44,984 nt of DNA from Scytonema sp. RU_4_4. Its GTDB lineage: Bacteria; Cyanobacteriota; Cyanobacteriia; Cyanobacteriales; Nostocaceae. Where the stretch lies: assembly GCA_012031965.1 (NCBI GenBank), contig JAAUSC010000036.1, positions 1-44,984 of the forward strand, in the 5' to 3' direction. The notes under the pieces are model-generated. The model searched no databases. It was not told where the DNA came from and saw only the letters and a list, made by a program, of their open reading frames with translations. Positions 8,661 to 18,974 of the stretch are shown in pieces. The translations under genes and the position numbers were made by a program. Every line of letters begins with the position of its first letter. The first letter of the stretch is position 1.

Positions 8661-9012
8661 CGTGAAACTCCGGAATGGTAATCAAATGCTTTTGAACCTC
8701 GTATGAAAGAGGTTGCAGCCAATCTTCATCGAACTGATTGAGCCTGTTAAGTGCATCATGAGGGTTGCATTCTGTCAAAATCGAGAGTACTAAATGCACA
8801 TAGTCGATGATTTCTGGATCATGGTCAATCCGAAGAAATAGCTGTTCATTAGGAAAGTAAGAACGAATCTTTTTAATTGCTGATTGCAAAGGAGCAACAA
8901 GAAAGGGATGTTTATTAAGAAACTGGATAATTTCTGTTTTTCCTCTAAAGGTGTACAACTGTTCAAGGGATTCAATATCGGCTTGAGAAATACTAAGTGC
9001 TGTGTCTGTCAT
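8650..9012 (-). CDS. Small protein coupled to the HEPN gene
   Basis: 120 aa, not recognised as a named family. It is acidic with an amphipathic helical N-terminal half (DIESLEQLYTFRGKTEIIQF) and a DHDPEIIDYVHLVLSI segment. It has no GSxxxG nucleotidyltransferase motif and no obvious DNA-binding motif. The last 11 bp overlap the HEPN gene, so the two are very likely one operon in which this first gene could be the antitoxin or partner (inference from arrangement only). Confidence 0.6.
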   Translation of the reverse strand: MTDTALSISQADIESLEQLYTFRGKTEIIQFLNKHPFLVAPLQSAIKKIRSYFPNEQLFLRIDHDPEIIDYVHLVLSILTECNPHDALNRLNQFDEDWLQPLSYEVQKHLITIPEFHDDV

Positions 9013-9136
9013 AGAATTGTGCAGGTTAATAATTGACTGCCATAATTATTATTGTTGCAAGAAGTATTGGCAAGTAAAAGCGGAAAGATTTGCACCCATA
9101 GCCTTACGCACTAATCAACAAATTCTCCTATTCTGT

Positions 9137-9406
9137 TTACAGTGCGCCATCGCTTACCAAAAAGTAGGCGAAAAGCTTGGGAATTTGGTCGTGGTTTTGT
9201 CCTAAGTTGTAAAGTGTTATTGCTTCCGTCTCAAAAAGTCGTAACACATCTGGGAGCATTGCTTGAGGCTGTAGCCGCTTGAGAACACATTTCGGCTTAG
9301 GAGTGACTGGTATATCTAAATCTTCAGTTAAATAGGTTTCTCCAAAACCTCCGGCTCCTAACCACTTGATAATTTTGTAGCGCTGCCGTAGTATTTGTCC
9401 AATCAT
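9137..9406 (-). pseudogene. Truncated Ser/Thr protein kinase (N-terminal fragment)
   Basis: About 89 aa from the ATG at 9406 (another ATG at 9415 and one at 9463 are in frame). It matches the start of cyanobacterial Hanks-type kinases: MIGQILRQRYKIIKWLGAG, the glycine-rich loop GAGGFGETY, the VAIK-equivalent Lys in CVLKRLQP, and the LYNLGQNHDQIPKLFAYF region. The frame ends right there, before the HRD and DFG catalytic motifs, and no continuation is seen downstream. It is a broken gene with no possible kinase activity of its own. Confidence 0.7.
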
Positions 9407-9575
9407 AGTGCTCATGCTACAGACCCAATATATAGCTACAGACCAGTAAACAGATTTTCGCACAATCTCTCTGTTTTACTTACTGCCACTTTGTCACGGT
9501 TGTACATAAACCAAGCTCCTGTTTCTCCCTCATCATCTAACCTAGAAATAGTACTCTCCATTACAGGACAAATTT

Positions 9576-10283
9576 ATGGTTGAGCAACTTTTCATTAATA
9601 ATGATGATTATTACGTACCAGACGCGAACCAGTTCATCACTGAAAATGACACGCCTGTGGACAATTTTGCCTCTGCTAAACAACAACGTCTGTTAGTTGG
9701 CTCTCTTTATAGTTCTCTACAGAATCAAACTTTTCTAGCTGAAGCCAATGTTGGCGTTTATTACACAGACCTTCAGCCTCCCATAGTACCCGATGTTTTC
9801 CTCAGCCTTGATGCTCAAGTTCCTGAGAATTGGTGGGAGAAGCAAAATCGTTGTTATATGGTTTGGCGCTTTGGCAAACCTCCAGAAGTTGCGATTGAAA
9901 TTGTCTCGAACAAAGAAGGTGATGAACTAGGGAAAAAACTAGGAATTTATGAACATATGCGGGTCAGTTACTATATTGTCTATGACCCCACTCAGCAATT
10001 AGGAGAACAAGTGCTGCGCCTTTATGAACTTCGAGGAAGGCGTTACTTTGAAACGACAGAAACTTGGCTAGAGCAAGTTGGTTTAGGTTTAACTCTTTGG
10101 CAAGGAGAATTTGAAGGTAGGCAAGATGTTTGGTTGCGTTGGTGTTACAAAGATGGTATTGTTGTACCAACTGGGGATGAACGCGCCTCTCAAGCCGAAC
10201 AACTTGCTTTCCAGGCTGAACAACGTGCTCAATTACTTGCAGAAAAACTACGTGCTTTGGGTATTGACCCTAACACTCTGTGA
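9576..10283 (+). CDS. Uma2-family (DUF820) putative endonuclease
   Basis: 235 aa. The restriction-fold core is visible: PPIVPDVFLSLD supplies the Asp, and PPEVAIEIVSNKEGDELGKK supplies the E-x-V-S-x-K strand; the following YYIVYDP is typical of Uma2 proteins. The C-terminus (about 200-235) is an Ala/Glu/Gln-rich helix (QAEQLAFQAEQRAQ), common in cyanobacterial members. This is a large, expanded cyanobacterial family with PD-(D/E)XK fold whose biological role is unsettled. The gene stands alone; its end overlaps the convergent SGNH hydrolase gene by 14 bp. Confidence 0.85.
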   Translation: MVEQLFINNDDYYVPDANQFITENDTPVDNFASAKQQRLLVGSLYSSLQNQTFLAEANVGVYYTDLQPPIVPDVFLSLDAQVPENWWEKQNRCYMVWRFGKPPEVAIEIVSNKEGDELGKKLGIYEHMRVSYYIVYDPTQQLGEQVLRLYELRGRRYFETTETWLEQVGLGLTLWQGEFEGRQDVWLRWCYKDGIVVPTGDERASQAEQLAFQAEQRAQLLAEKLRALGIDPNTL

Positions 10284-11067
10284 AAACATCTTCAGTGGAG
10301 ATGTTTTCTAAAACCTTTTTATTCGTATCGTTCACAAATTCTTCAACAGCTTCCTTCCACTTTAAATATCCTCGACCATTTAAATGCAAACCATCCTCTG
10401 TATAACAAATATCTAATTGATTTTCTGAGTCAGATAAATGAGAATAAACGTCTATGTAATGATAAGAAAACTCTTTTGCCAGCTTTCTCAAGTGTAAATT
10501 GAGTTGTAGTATATTATCGTTATCTTGCCAGTAACGAGTTATCTTATTATGAACTGGTAAAACGCTTTCAAGAAACACTTCTGTATTCGGTACTTGATTT
10601 TGAAACTCTGTTAAAATCGCGGAGTATACCAGTCGTATTTGTTTTATAGTTTTCACACCCTTACCCAAGCCAAGCATATCATTAATACCCACCATTAAGA
10701 AAACTTTTTTGGGTTTCGATGCTAATATTGTGTCTAAGCGGTTCAGTATCAAATCTGTCGTATCACCACCAATACCACGATTTTTTACATTAGGATTTTC
10801 TAATAACTCTGACCATTCACCTTCGTCAGTCAAGCTATCTCCCAAAAAAATAATGTCTGAATCAGATTTAGGCAAGAGTTCAAACTGGCTTTTTTTATGC
10901 AAAGAGTATGGATTATAAAATTCTTCTTGAGAATTCGTCGGAAAAATTTTGAAATATAAATATCTCAAACCACCTTTTCTAATCAAGAAAAAAATGCTAA
11001 ATACCAAAAACAAAACGTTGAGTGTTGAGGAAGCACACAACAATAAAACCATGACTCTATCGTTCAT
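10270..11067 (-). CDS. Membrane-anchored SGNH/GDSL hydrolase
   Basis: 265 aa from the ATG at 11067; a TTG 12 bp upstream is the alternative start. An N-terminal hydrophobic helix (about 4-29) probably anchors or exports the protein. All four SGNH blocks are present: Ser78 in IFLGDSLTDEG, the Gly of RGIGGDTTD, Asn129 in GINDMLG, and Asp225/His228 in DGLHLN. The arrangement resembles SGNH proteins of the PAF-acetylhydrolase-beta/TesA type, acting as an esterase or acyl-hydrolase on an unknown substrate, probably at the cell envelope. Its end overlaps the convergent Uma2 gene. The nucleotide composition is noticeably AT-rich compared with neighbours such as miaA. Confidence 0.8.
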   Translation of the reverse strand: MNDRVMVLLLCASSTLNVLFLVFSIFFLIRKGGLRYLYFKIFPTNSQEEFYNPYSLHKKSQFELLPKSDSDIIFLGDSLTDEGEWSELLENPNVKNRGIGGDTTDLILNRLDTILASKPKKVFLMVGINDMLGLGKGVKTIKQIRLVYSAILTEFQNQVPNTEVFLESVLPVHNKITRYWQDNDNILQLNLHLRKLAKEFSYHYIDVYSHLSDSENQLDICYTEDGLHLNGRGYLKWKEAVEEFVNDTNKKVLENISTEDVFTEC

Positions 11068-11238
11068 ATTTTTCAGCAAGTCAATGCTTCGCTTTTCCTT
11101 GTATTAGGGCAACAGATGTCGCTATGTATATGCAAATAACCATGACTTTTTCTTGATAAAAGACACGAGAGGATTTGCACTTAATTAAAGTATTTTAATA
11201 GGCAAATGGAATAAACATAATAGGGTGATGTCAAGTAT

Positions 11239-12147
11239 TTACGAATTATATATGAATTTATGTATACAATACCAAACTTCTTCCAATAAATTAGGATTTT
11301 CGGTATCAAACCACTCAATCTGAGGATATGCTCTAAACCAAGTGCGTTGGCGCTTGGCAAATTGCCGTGTGTGCAAAACAGTTAATTCTTTAGCTTCATT
11401 CAAAGAAATATCTCCTGCCAAATATTGTTTGATTTCCTGATATCCCAAAGTATTCAGCAAAGGTAAGTCAGTTCCATATTTCTTGCAAAGGTACTCTACT
11501 TCTGTTACTAAACCATCTGTAATCATCTTCTGAGTACGCTGTGTAATGCGTTGGGTGAGGTGAGCAGAGTCACAATCTAAACCAATTTGCAAAATCTGAT
11601 AATTTGGAGGGTTTTCTCCTTGCTGCTCTGAAATTGGGCAACCAGTGACATAAAATACTTCCAATGCTCTTAAAGTCCGCACTAAATCGTTAGGATGAAT
11701 CTTTTGTGCTGCAATCAGGTCAACTTGTTGCAACATGGCGTACAATTGCCTTTGACCCAAAGATTCCAGTTGCGATCGCAATTCCTTGTGCGGTGCAACC
11801 CTCGGAATCTTCATACCCTGCGTGATGGAGCGTATGTATAAGCCAGTACCACCAACAAAGAGGAGGGGGGGATGAGGAGGATGAGGAGGATGAGCAATTA
11901 ACGCCTGTGCTTGCTCTTGATAGTCTGCAACTGTCATAGTGTTTGTCGGGTCGCAGATATCTATAAGATAGTGCGGGACTAACTTTTGTTCAGCTTCTGT
12001 AGGTTTAGCCGTGCCAATATTAAACTCCCGATAAACCTGACGAGAATCTGCACTGAGAATGATTGAGTTCAGCCGCGTCGCTAAATCCAACGCTAACCCC
12101 GACTTACCTGTCGCCGTCGCGCCACAAATCACAATTAATTTAGTCAT
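11239..12147 (-). CDS. miaA: tRNA dimethylallyltransferase MiaA
   Basis: 302 aa. It transfers a dimethylallyl group to A37 of tRNAs that read UNN codons. The Walker-type P-loop GATATGKSGLAL is at the N-terminus, followed by the signature ILSADSRQVYREFNIGTAKP, then HYLIDICDP, LLFVGGTGLYI and, near the end, TRQFAKRQRTWFR. Length matches the family (about 300). A small Pro/His run (HPPHPPHPP, near residue 91) comes from a short tandem repeat and is an oddity. It is divergent from gyrB, separated by about 190 bp that include tandem repeats. Confidence 0.97.
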   Translation of the reverse strand: MTKLIVICGATATGKSGLALDLATRLNSIILSADSRQVYREFNIGTAKPTEAEQKLVPHYLIDICDPTNTMTVADYQEQAQALIAHPPHPPHPPLLFVGGTGLYIRSITQGMKIPRVAPHKELRSQLESLGQRQLYAMLQQVDLIAAQKIHPNDLVRTLRALEVFYVTGCPISEQQGENPPNYQILQIGLDCDSAHLTQRITQRTQKMITDGLVTEVEYLCKKYGTDLPLLNTLGYQEIKQYLAGDISLNEAKELTVLHTRQFAKRQRTWFRAYPQIEWFDTENPNLLEEVWYCIHKFIYNS

Positions 12148-12157
12148 TAGTTAATAA

Positions 12158-12200
12158 CTCAGTAAACAGTAAACAGTGATAACTGACAACTGATAACTTA
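12158..12200. repeat. Short tandem repeats between miaA and gyrB
   Basis: Degenerate heptamer units of the kind AGTAAAC / TGATAAC / CAACTGA repeat about six times between the two divergent starts. This is a class of dispersed STRR found in many Nostocales intergenic regions. Confidence 0.6.
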
Positions 12201-12243
12201 TTGGGTGCATCCCTATCATAAACTTCTCTTCAGATTGCCCTAA

Positions 12244-14976
<2,733 letters not shown>

Positions 14977-15042
14977 TCCAACCAGCTATTTACTTTAAAT
15001 TCGCTAATGGGTTGTTAGACTAGTTATAAGTCGCAAGTGAAA

Positions 15043-15068
15043 GTCCAGAGTTTAAAGCTTTGGACTTT
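15043..15068 (+). terminator. Possible gyrB terminator hairpin
   Basis: The segment GTCCAGAG...CTTTGGAC can form an 8-bp stem with wobble pairs about 70 bp after the gyrB stop. It is followed by only a few T residues, so it is a weak candidate. Confidence 0.35.
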
Positions 15069-15466
15069 GGACCGCTTTTGTAAATTTCTTCACATTTTGA
15101 GGCTGAGTCGTTAAAACTGGAAACCTCCTAAATTTCCGGCCAGTCTTGGCTCTCATTAAATGAATAAGTCATTGCTTGATTAGGCTCTGATTGTACTCAT
15201 AGCAAAAACTTTGGCAATATAGCTTATAAAGTTCAGATATTAGGATATTCAAGGTTAATCCTTACATTGATAAAAATTGTTTATTATTTAGTACTGGGAC
15301 TATATCTGATTATTGAATTGACTAAGAAAAAAAGTGAGGGAGTGTGGGAAAATAAGCTATCACACATATAAGAATACACACAACTGGGGGCTGGACGACT
15401 TGCTATCACCAGTTTTCTTCATTTTGTAAGCGCAAAGCACACGCAATCATGCGTATCTCTTTCACC

Positions 15467-15613
15467 AGACACTGCGCCAACAAAGCAGCGTCTGGCTTTG
15501 GGACTTACAAAGCAGCGGGAGCGCAGGGCATATTTTGCATTGCTTATCCCTCCCTACTTCGCTCCTTACCTCTGTCACTCTCCTGTTATTGATGCCCAGG
15601 AGCACTGCGCTCC
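15467..15613. repeat. GC-rich palindrome block
   Basis: Two hairpins stand out in otherwise AT-rich DNA: CCAGACACTGC paired with GCAGCGTCTGG (15467-15494, one mismatch) and GGAGC paired with GCTCC (15599-15613). They resemble the interspersed palindromes common in Nostocales and recur in type at 17.95 kb and 42.1 kb. Confidence 0.5.
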
Positions 15614-16653
15614 GTAGTAGGCTATAGTATATTTCGCATCCGTCTTATGAAATAAGGCGTTATGTAGGTTATTATCGATAGTCTTAAGTGTCAAATCCTT
15701 TTTGAATTGATTAAAATATCGTTGTATACAATAAGAACAGTTTGTCAAGATTCATAAGGTTGAAGTTTCAAAGCGTGCGTTAACGTGTGATTAAGAGCAA
15801 ATTGACTCAGTCTAAATTCTTTGTCCATCTAACTGATGCTGCCAAAGTCTTGACTCCTGAGTTAAAGTGATTGGCAGAACAAAGTTAAGTGACCACAAAA
15901 ACACCACCATTGTTCTATTCACATTCATGGTGCCTATAGTACGCCTAATGAAAGAAAACACAAAGCCACCTTAGACAGGTTGTGTATGACAGACTTGTCG
16001 CCAGATGGCAAACTTAACTCTACTCAGCAGCTTGTAAAGGAAATGTAAAAATGAGTGTACGCATTTTTTTTACTTAATTTGACAAAGAATATGCTGTTTC
16101 TAAGTAAAAAATGTTCTCGGTAATACATTGAACCAGATATAAGCAGGTGTAACAACATGAAATTGAAATGAGAATACCCCTGCAATTCCAAAAAGTTTTG
16201 GAGAAAATACAAAAGTATGGGTGCCTTTTTCGATGTCTTACTTTTTATGGAACAGCCTTTAATTTGCTCAAAAAATTCATGATTACCACACAAAAACAGT
16301 GCAATTTCTGTGAAACAGGCTACAATCGGAACAGTCTTTACAAAAGAATCTCCCAACAGTCATATTCATTTGTATGGAGTGGTAAATTTTTTTAGCAAGA
16401 TGGGTCTTTTTGAGACTAGCTAGTTATAAAGTGATGTTGCTCGGCAACACACATGGCATTGACTAAGAATAAGAATTGACCTTCAACTAAGCTTTGCCCC
16501 TAGGGGTAAACTCCGTTAGGAAGGTGTAAAAAATCTTAAGTTATCTTAGCAAAGTAGCCAAAAAACCTCTTTTTCTGTTGGTAAATAGTTCACCTTAAGA
16601 GCAGTAAACACATCTTAAGTAATTGATTCTGCAAGGAGCATGAGGAACGCGGC

Positions 16654-17829
16654 ATGAACCAGGCTAACAACGTACTCGAAAATATATATCAGCCTGATGA
16701 CCTAGAAATAATAAATCAGCCTGAGATTGAGTTAGAAGAACTCTTAATTGACGATGAAGAGGACTTACTGACGGGCGATGAAGGCGAACTCGATGAATTT
16801 TTAGAGCCTCAGTCTGATGAGGACGACGCAAAGTCTGGAAAAGCCGCTAAAGGGCGTCGTCGATCTCAAAGCAAGAAAAAGCATTACACCGAAGATTCAA
16901 TCCGCCTTTACTTGCAAGAAATAGGTCGAATTCGCCTGTTGCGTGCGGACGAAGAAATTGAATTGGCACGGAAGATTGCCGATTTACTGGAATTAGAGCG
17001 AGTGCGCGAAAGACTTTCACAGCAGTTAGCACGCGATCCTCGAGACAGTGAATGGGCAGAAGCAGTACAACTCCCCTTGCCACAATTTCGTTATCGGCTG
17101 CATATTGGTCGCAGGGCGAAAGACAAGATGGTACAATCTAACCTGCGTCTTGTAGTTTCAATTGCTAAGAAGTATATGAATCGAGGCTTGTCTTTCCAAG
17201 ACTTGATTCAAGAAGGTAGTCTCGGTTTGATTCGTGCGGCAGAAAAGTTTGACCACGAGAAAGGATACAAGTTTTCTACCTACGCAACATGGTGGATTCG
17301 TCAAGCAATCACTCGTGCGATCGCCGACCAATCCCGCACTATCCGCCTTCCGGTTCACCTCTACGAAACCATTTCCCGGATTAAGAAAACAACCAAGCTA
17401 CTTTCGCAAGAAATGGGTCGCAAACCTACTGAAGAAGAAATCGCGACTCGCATGGAGATGACCATTGAGAAACTGCGGTTTATTGCTAAGTCTGCACAAT
17501 TGCCTATTTCACTAGAAACGCCCATTGGCAAAGAAGAAGATTCTCGACTGGGTGATTTTATTGAATCTGATGGTGAAACACCAGAAGACCAAGTTTCTAA
17601 AAACCTATTGCGAGAAGACCTAGAAAAAGTCCTCGACAGTCTTAGCCCTCGTGAAAGAGATGTTCTCAGATTGCGTTATGGGTTAGATGACGGTCGTATG
17701 AAGACCCTGGAAGAAATTGGACAAATTTTCAACGTGACTCGTGAACGAATTCGTCAAATTGAGGCGAAGGCGCTGCGTAAGTTACGTCACCCAAATCGCA
17801 ACAGTGTTCTCAAAGAGTACATCCGCTAG
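16654..17829 (+). CDS. sigA: Principal RNA polymerase sigma factor SigA (RpoD, sigma-70 group 1)
   Basis: 391 aa. The acidic, variable N-terminus (1-75) is followed by a basic stretch and region 1.2 ([17 protein letters not shown]), region 2 ([54 protein letters not shown]), region 3, and region 4 ([37 protein letters not shown]). The full-length group 1 layout, including the acidic N-terminus, distinguishes it from the shorter group 2 factors, although the assignment rests on memory. AAGGAG at 16633-16638 and GAGG at 16643 precede the ATG. Transcription probably starts far upstream in the 1.7 kb non-coding region. Confidence 0.93.
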   Translation: MNQANNVLENIYQPDDLEIINQPEIELEELLIDDEEDLLTGDEGELDEFLEPQSDEDDAKSGKAAKGRRRSQSKKKHYTEDSIRLYLQEIGRIRLLRADEEIELARKIADLLELERVRERLSQQLARDPRDSEWAEAVQLPLPQFRYRLHIGRRAKDKMVQSNLRLVVSIAKKYMNRGLSFQDLIQEGSLGLIRAAEKFDHEKGYKFSTYATWWIRQAITRAIADQSRTIRLPVHLYETISRIKKTTKLLSQEMGRKPTEEEIATRMEMTIEKLRFIAKSAQLPISLETPIGKEEDSRLGDFIESDGETPEDQVSKNLLREDLEKVLDSLSPRERDVLRLRYGLDDGRMKTLEEIGQIFNVTRERIRQIEAKALRKLRHPNRNSVLKEYIR

Positions 17830-18158
17830 TCTTCCATTATATGTCATGAGTTATTGATTTTAGACAAATGACTCATGAGTCGGAAAAACAAAAAACTGTG
17901 AGAGCAGTGGTGCCAAGAGTTGTTAGAGCAAAGGCTTCCTCCGCTCCAATCTATGCCCTACGGACACGTGCGCGAACGGGTTCTCCCTCCGCAGGCGACT
18001 GGCGTATGCGCAAAGCGCACGCCCAGAGGTCTAAAGCGCAGCGTGTCCGGAGGACATCCCCGGAGGGTAAAAAAACCTGGAGTTGTCAAAACTTCCAGGT
18101 TTTTGCTTTTGCTTATTTATGTATGTATTTCTTCTTAAGCAATCTGTAGTCTAAAAAT
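17830..18158. other. sigA 3' region with palindromic repeats
   Basis: Between sigA and the convergent HLIP gene, 17940-18066 is a GC-rich stretch containing nested dyads (for example GCGCAAAGCGC and TCCGGAGGA-type units). It has no gene. Its translation gives only low-complexity Arg/Ser-rich frames. The terminator follows at 18071. Confidence 0.6.
18071..18104. terminator. Bidirectional rho-independent terminator between sigA and HLIP gene
   Basis: An 11-bp perfect stem (AAAAACCTGGA / TCCAGGTTTTT) with T-runs on both sides. It lies between two convergent genes and can stop transcription from either side. Confidence 0.8.
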
Positions 18159-18338
18159 TTACAGAATGCCCCAGAAATGTAAGAAACCTTGACCAGAAAA
18201 CAGTTCAATGAAAGCAGCTGCTAGAAAGCCAATCATCGCCAAGCGACCATTCCAAATTTCTGCTTGAGGTGTGAAACCCCAACGCCAATTATTGCGGTCA
18301 TCAATTACAGGGGCAGTGGTTTTTGTTGCGTTTGTCAT
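18159..18338 (-). CDS. High-light-inducible chlorophyll-binding protein (HLIP/Scp)
   Basis: 59 aa from the ATG at 18338. A GTG 9 bp upstream overlaps the GGAG ribosome site, which then lies 8 bp before the ATG, so the ATG is preferred. It is a one-helix LHC-like protein: the helix starts [18 protein letters not shown], with the E-x-x-N-G-R-x-A-M-I-G-F chlorophyll-binding motif. The N-terminal [10 protein letters not shown] stretch is also typical. Such proteins associate with photosystem II assembly and chlorophyll synthase and accumulate under high light. It stands alone between sigA and the structured region, convergent with sigA. Confidence 0.93.
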   Translation of the reverse strand: MTNATKTTAPVIDDRNNWRWGFTPQAEIWNGRLAMIGFLAAAFIELFSGQGFLHFWGIL

Positions 18339-18519
18339 AACTGGCACTCCAAACTGGGTTGTTTAAGGTTTGTTACCTTACGTAAATTAATATAACAAAT
18401 TTATTAAGGAAGTGTCATATTTTTTATGGCTTTGTTAAAAAATTTCGACGATTTGTATTTGATTCTTTGTGAAGTAAAGGTTTTTAAGGTAATTGGCGCT
18501 TCCTAACAGCACCTCTTGC
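18339..18519. other. HLIP gene promoter region
   Basis: AT-rich DNA upstream of the leftward HLIP gene, with homopolymer runs near 18420-18445. It holds no gene. High-light promoter elements were not identified. Confidence 0.4.
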
Positions 18520-18960
18520 TTTACCGAAAAATTGGGTCTAAAGCCTCCCCCTTCTAGGGGGACTTTGTTCTAAAATATTAATGGTTGGAATCCCCACGGT
18601 GGTGGCATGGTTTAGGCTCCTTGAACCGGAAAGCTTGTTCAAAGCAAAATATTGGGTAGCGAAAACCAAGAAAAACATAGCTGTGCTATCGACAGATAGA
18701 CAAACCAGAAAACACACAATATTTGAGATTCATAACGTATCGTGGGGCGCACGATAACTCTAGGTCTAATACCTAGTAAGTCTGGTGGAGATATAGCCCT
18801 CTGGAGTCAACTAAGTTAGGCTTGTTCATTGGTTCTATCGAACGGTGAAACAGTTTAAGCACTGTCAGCAATGGATAGTTGATTTTAAGGTTTGTCGGTG
18901 AAAGAGAAAACCTAAAAAGTGATTTTTAGAATCACCGCCCTAAAAGTGCGGTGAGAACGT
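18520..18960 (+). ncRNA. Candidate structured non-coding RNA or mobile-element RNA remnant
   Basis: About 440 bp without a credible ORF contain a dense series of local hairpins: CCCCC-TTCTA-GGGGG (about 18548-18562), TTGAAC/GTTCAA (about 18621-18641), ATAGC-TGT-GCTAT (18677-18689), ATCGTG/CACGAT (18739-18754), CTAGGT/ACCTAG (18760-18775), GTTC/GAAC (about 18832-18843), ACAGT/ACTGT (about 18850-18865), GTGATT/AATCAC (about 18919-18935) and CACCGC/GCGGTG (about 18933-18953). Longer-range pairs such as AGTCAAC with GTTGATT are also possible. The density suggests a folded RNA such as an IscB/HEARO-type or other IS200/605-linked RNA left without its protein gene. The identity and the strand are uncertain. 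Confidence 0.45.
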
Positions 18961-18974
18961 CAACTAAGTGTAAG

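Larger units (their letters stand above)
14977..16653. other. 1.7 kb non-coding stretch between gyrB and sigA
   Basis: No convincing gene; the short frames here have no coding character. Visible items: a possible gyrB terminator (about 15043-15065), a GC-rich hairpin block at 15465-15615, and a long AT-rich leader in front of sigA with a short palindrome CCCCTAGGGG near 16497. Cyanobacterial sigA genes are often transcribed from several upstream promoters, so a long 5' leader is plausible. Exact promoters could not be assigned. Confidence 0.5.

Noticed and set aside
16024-16356. 110-residue open frame on the minus strand in the sigA upstream region
   Set aside because: Its Phe/Leu/Ser-rich composition is that of random AT-rich DNA, with no ribosome site and no recognisable family.
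18583-18757. 58-codon plus-strand ORF inside the structured region
   Set aside because: It runs through several perfect hairpins, has no ribosome site and resembles no family, so a folded RNA explains the sequence better.
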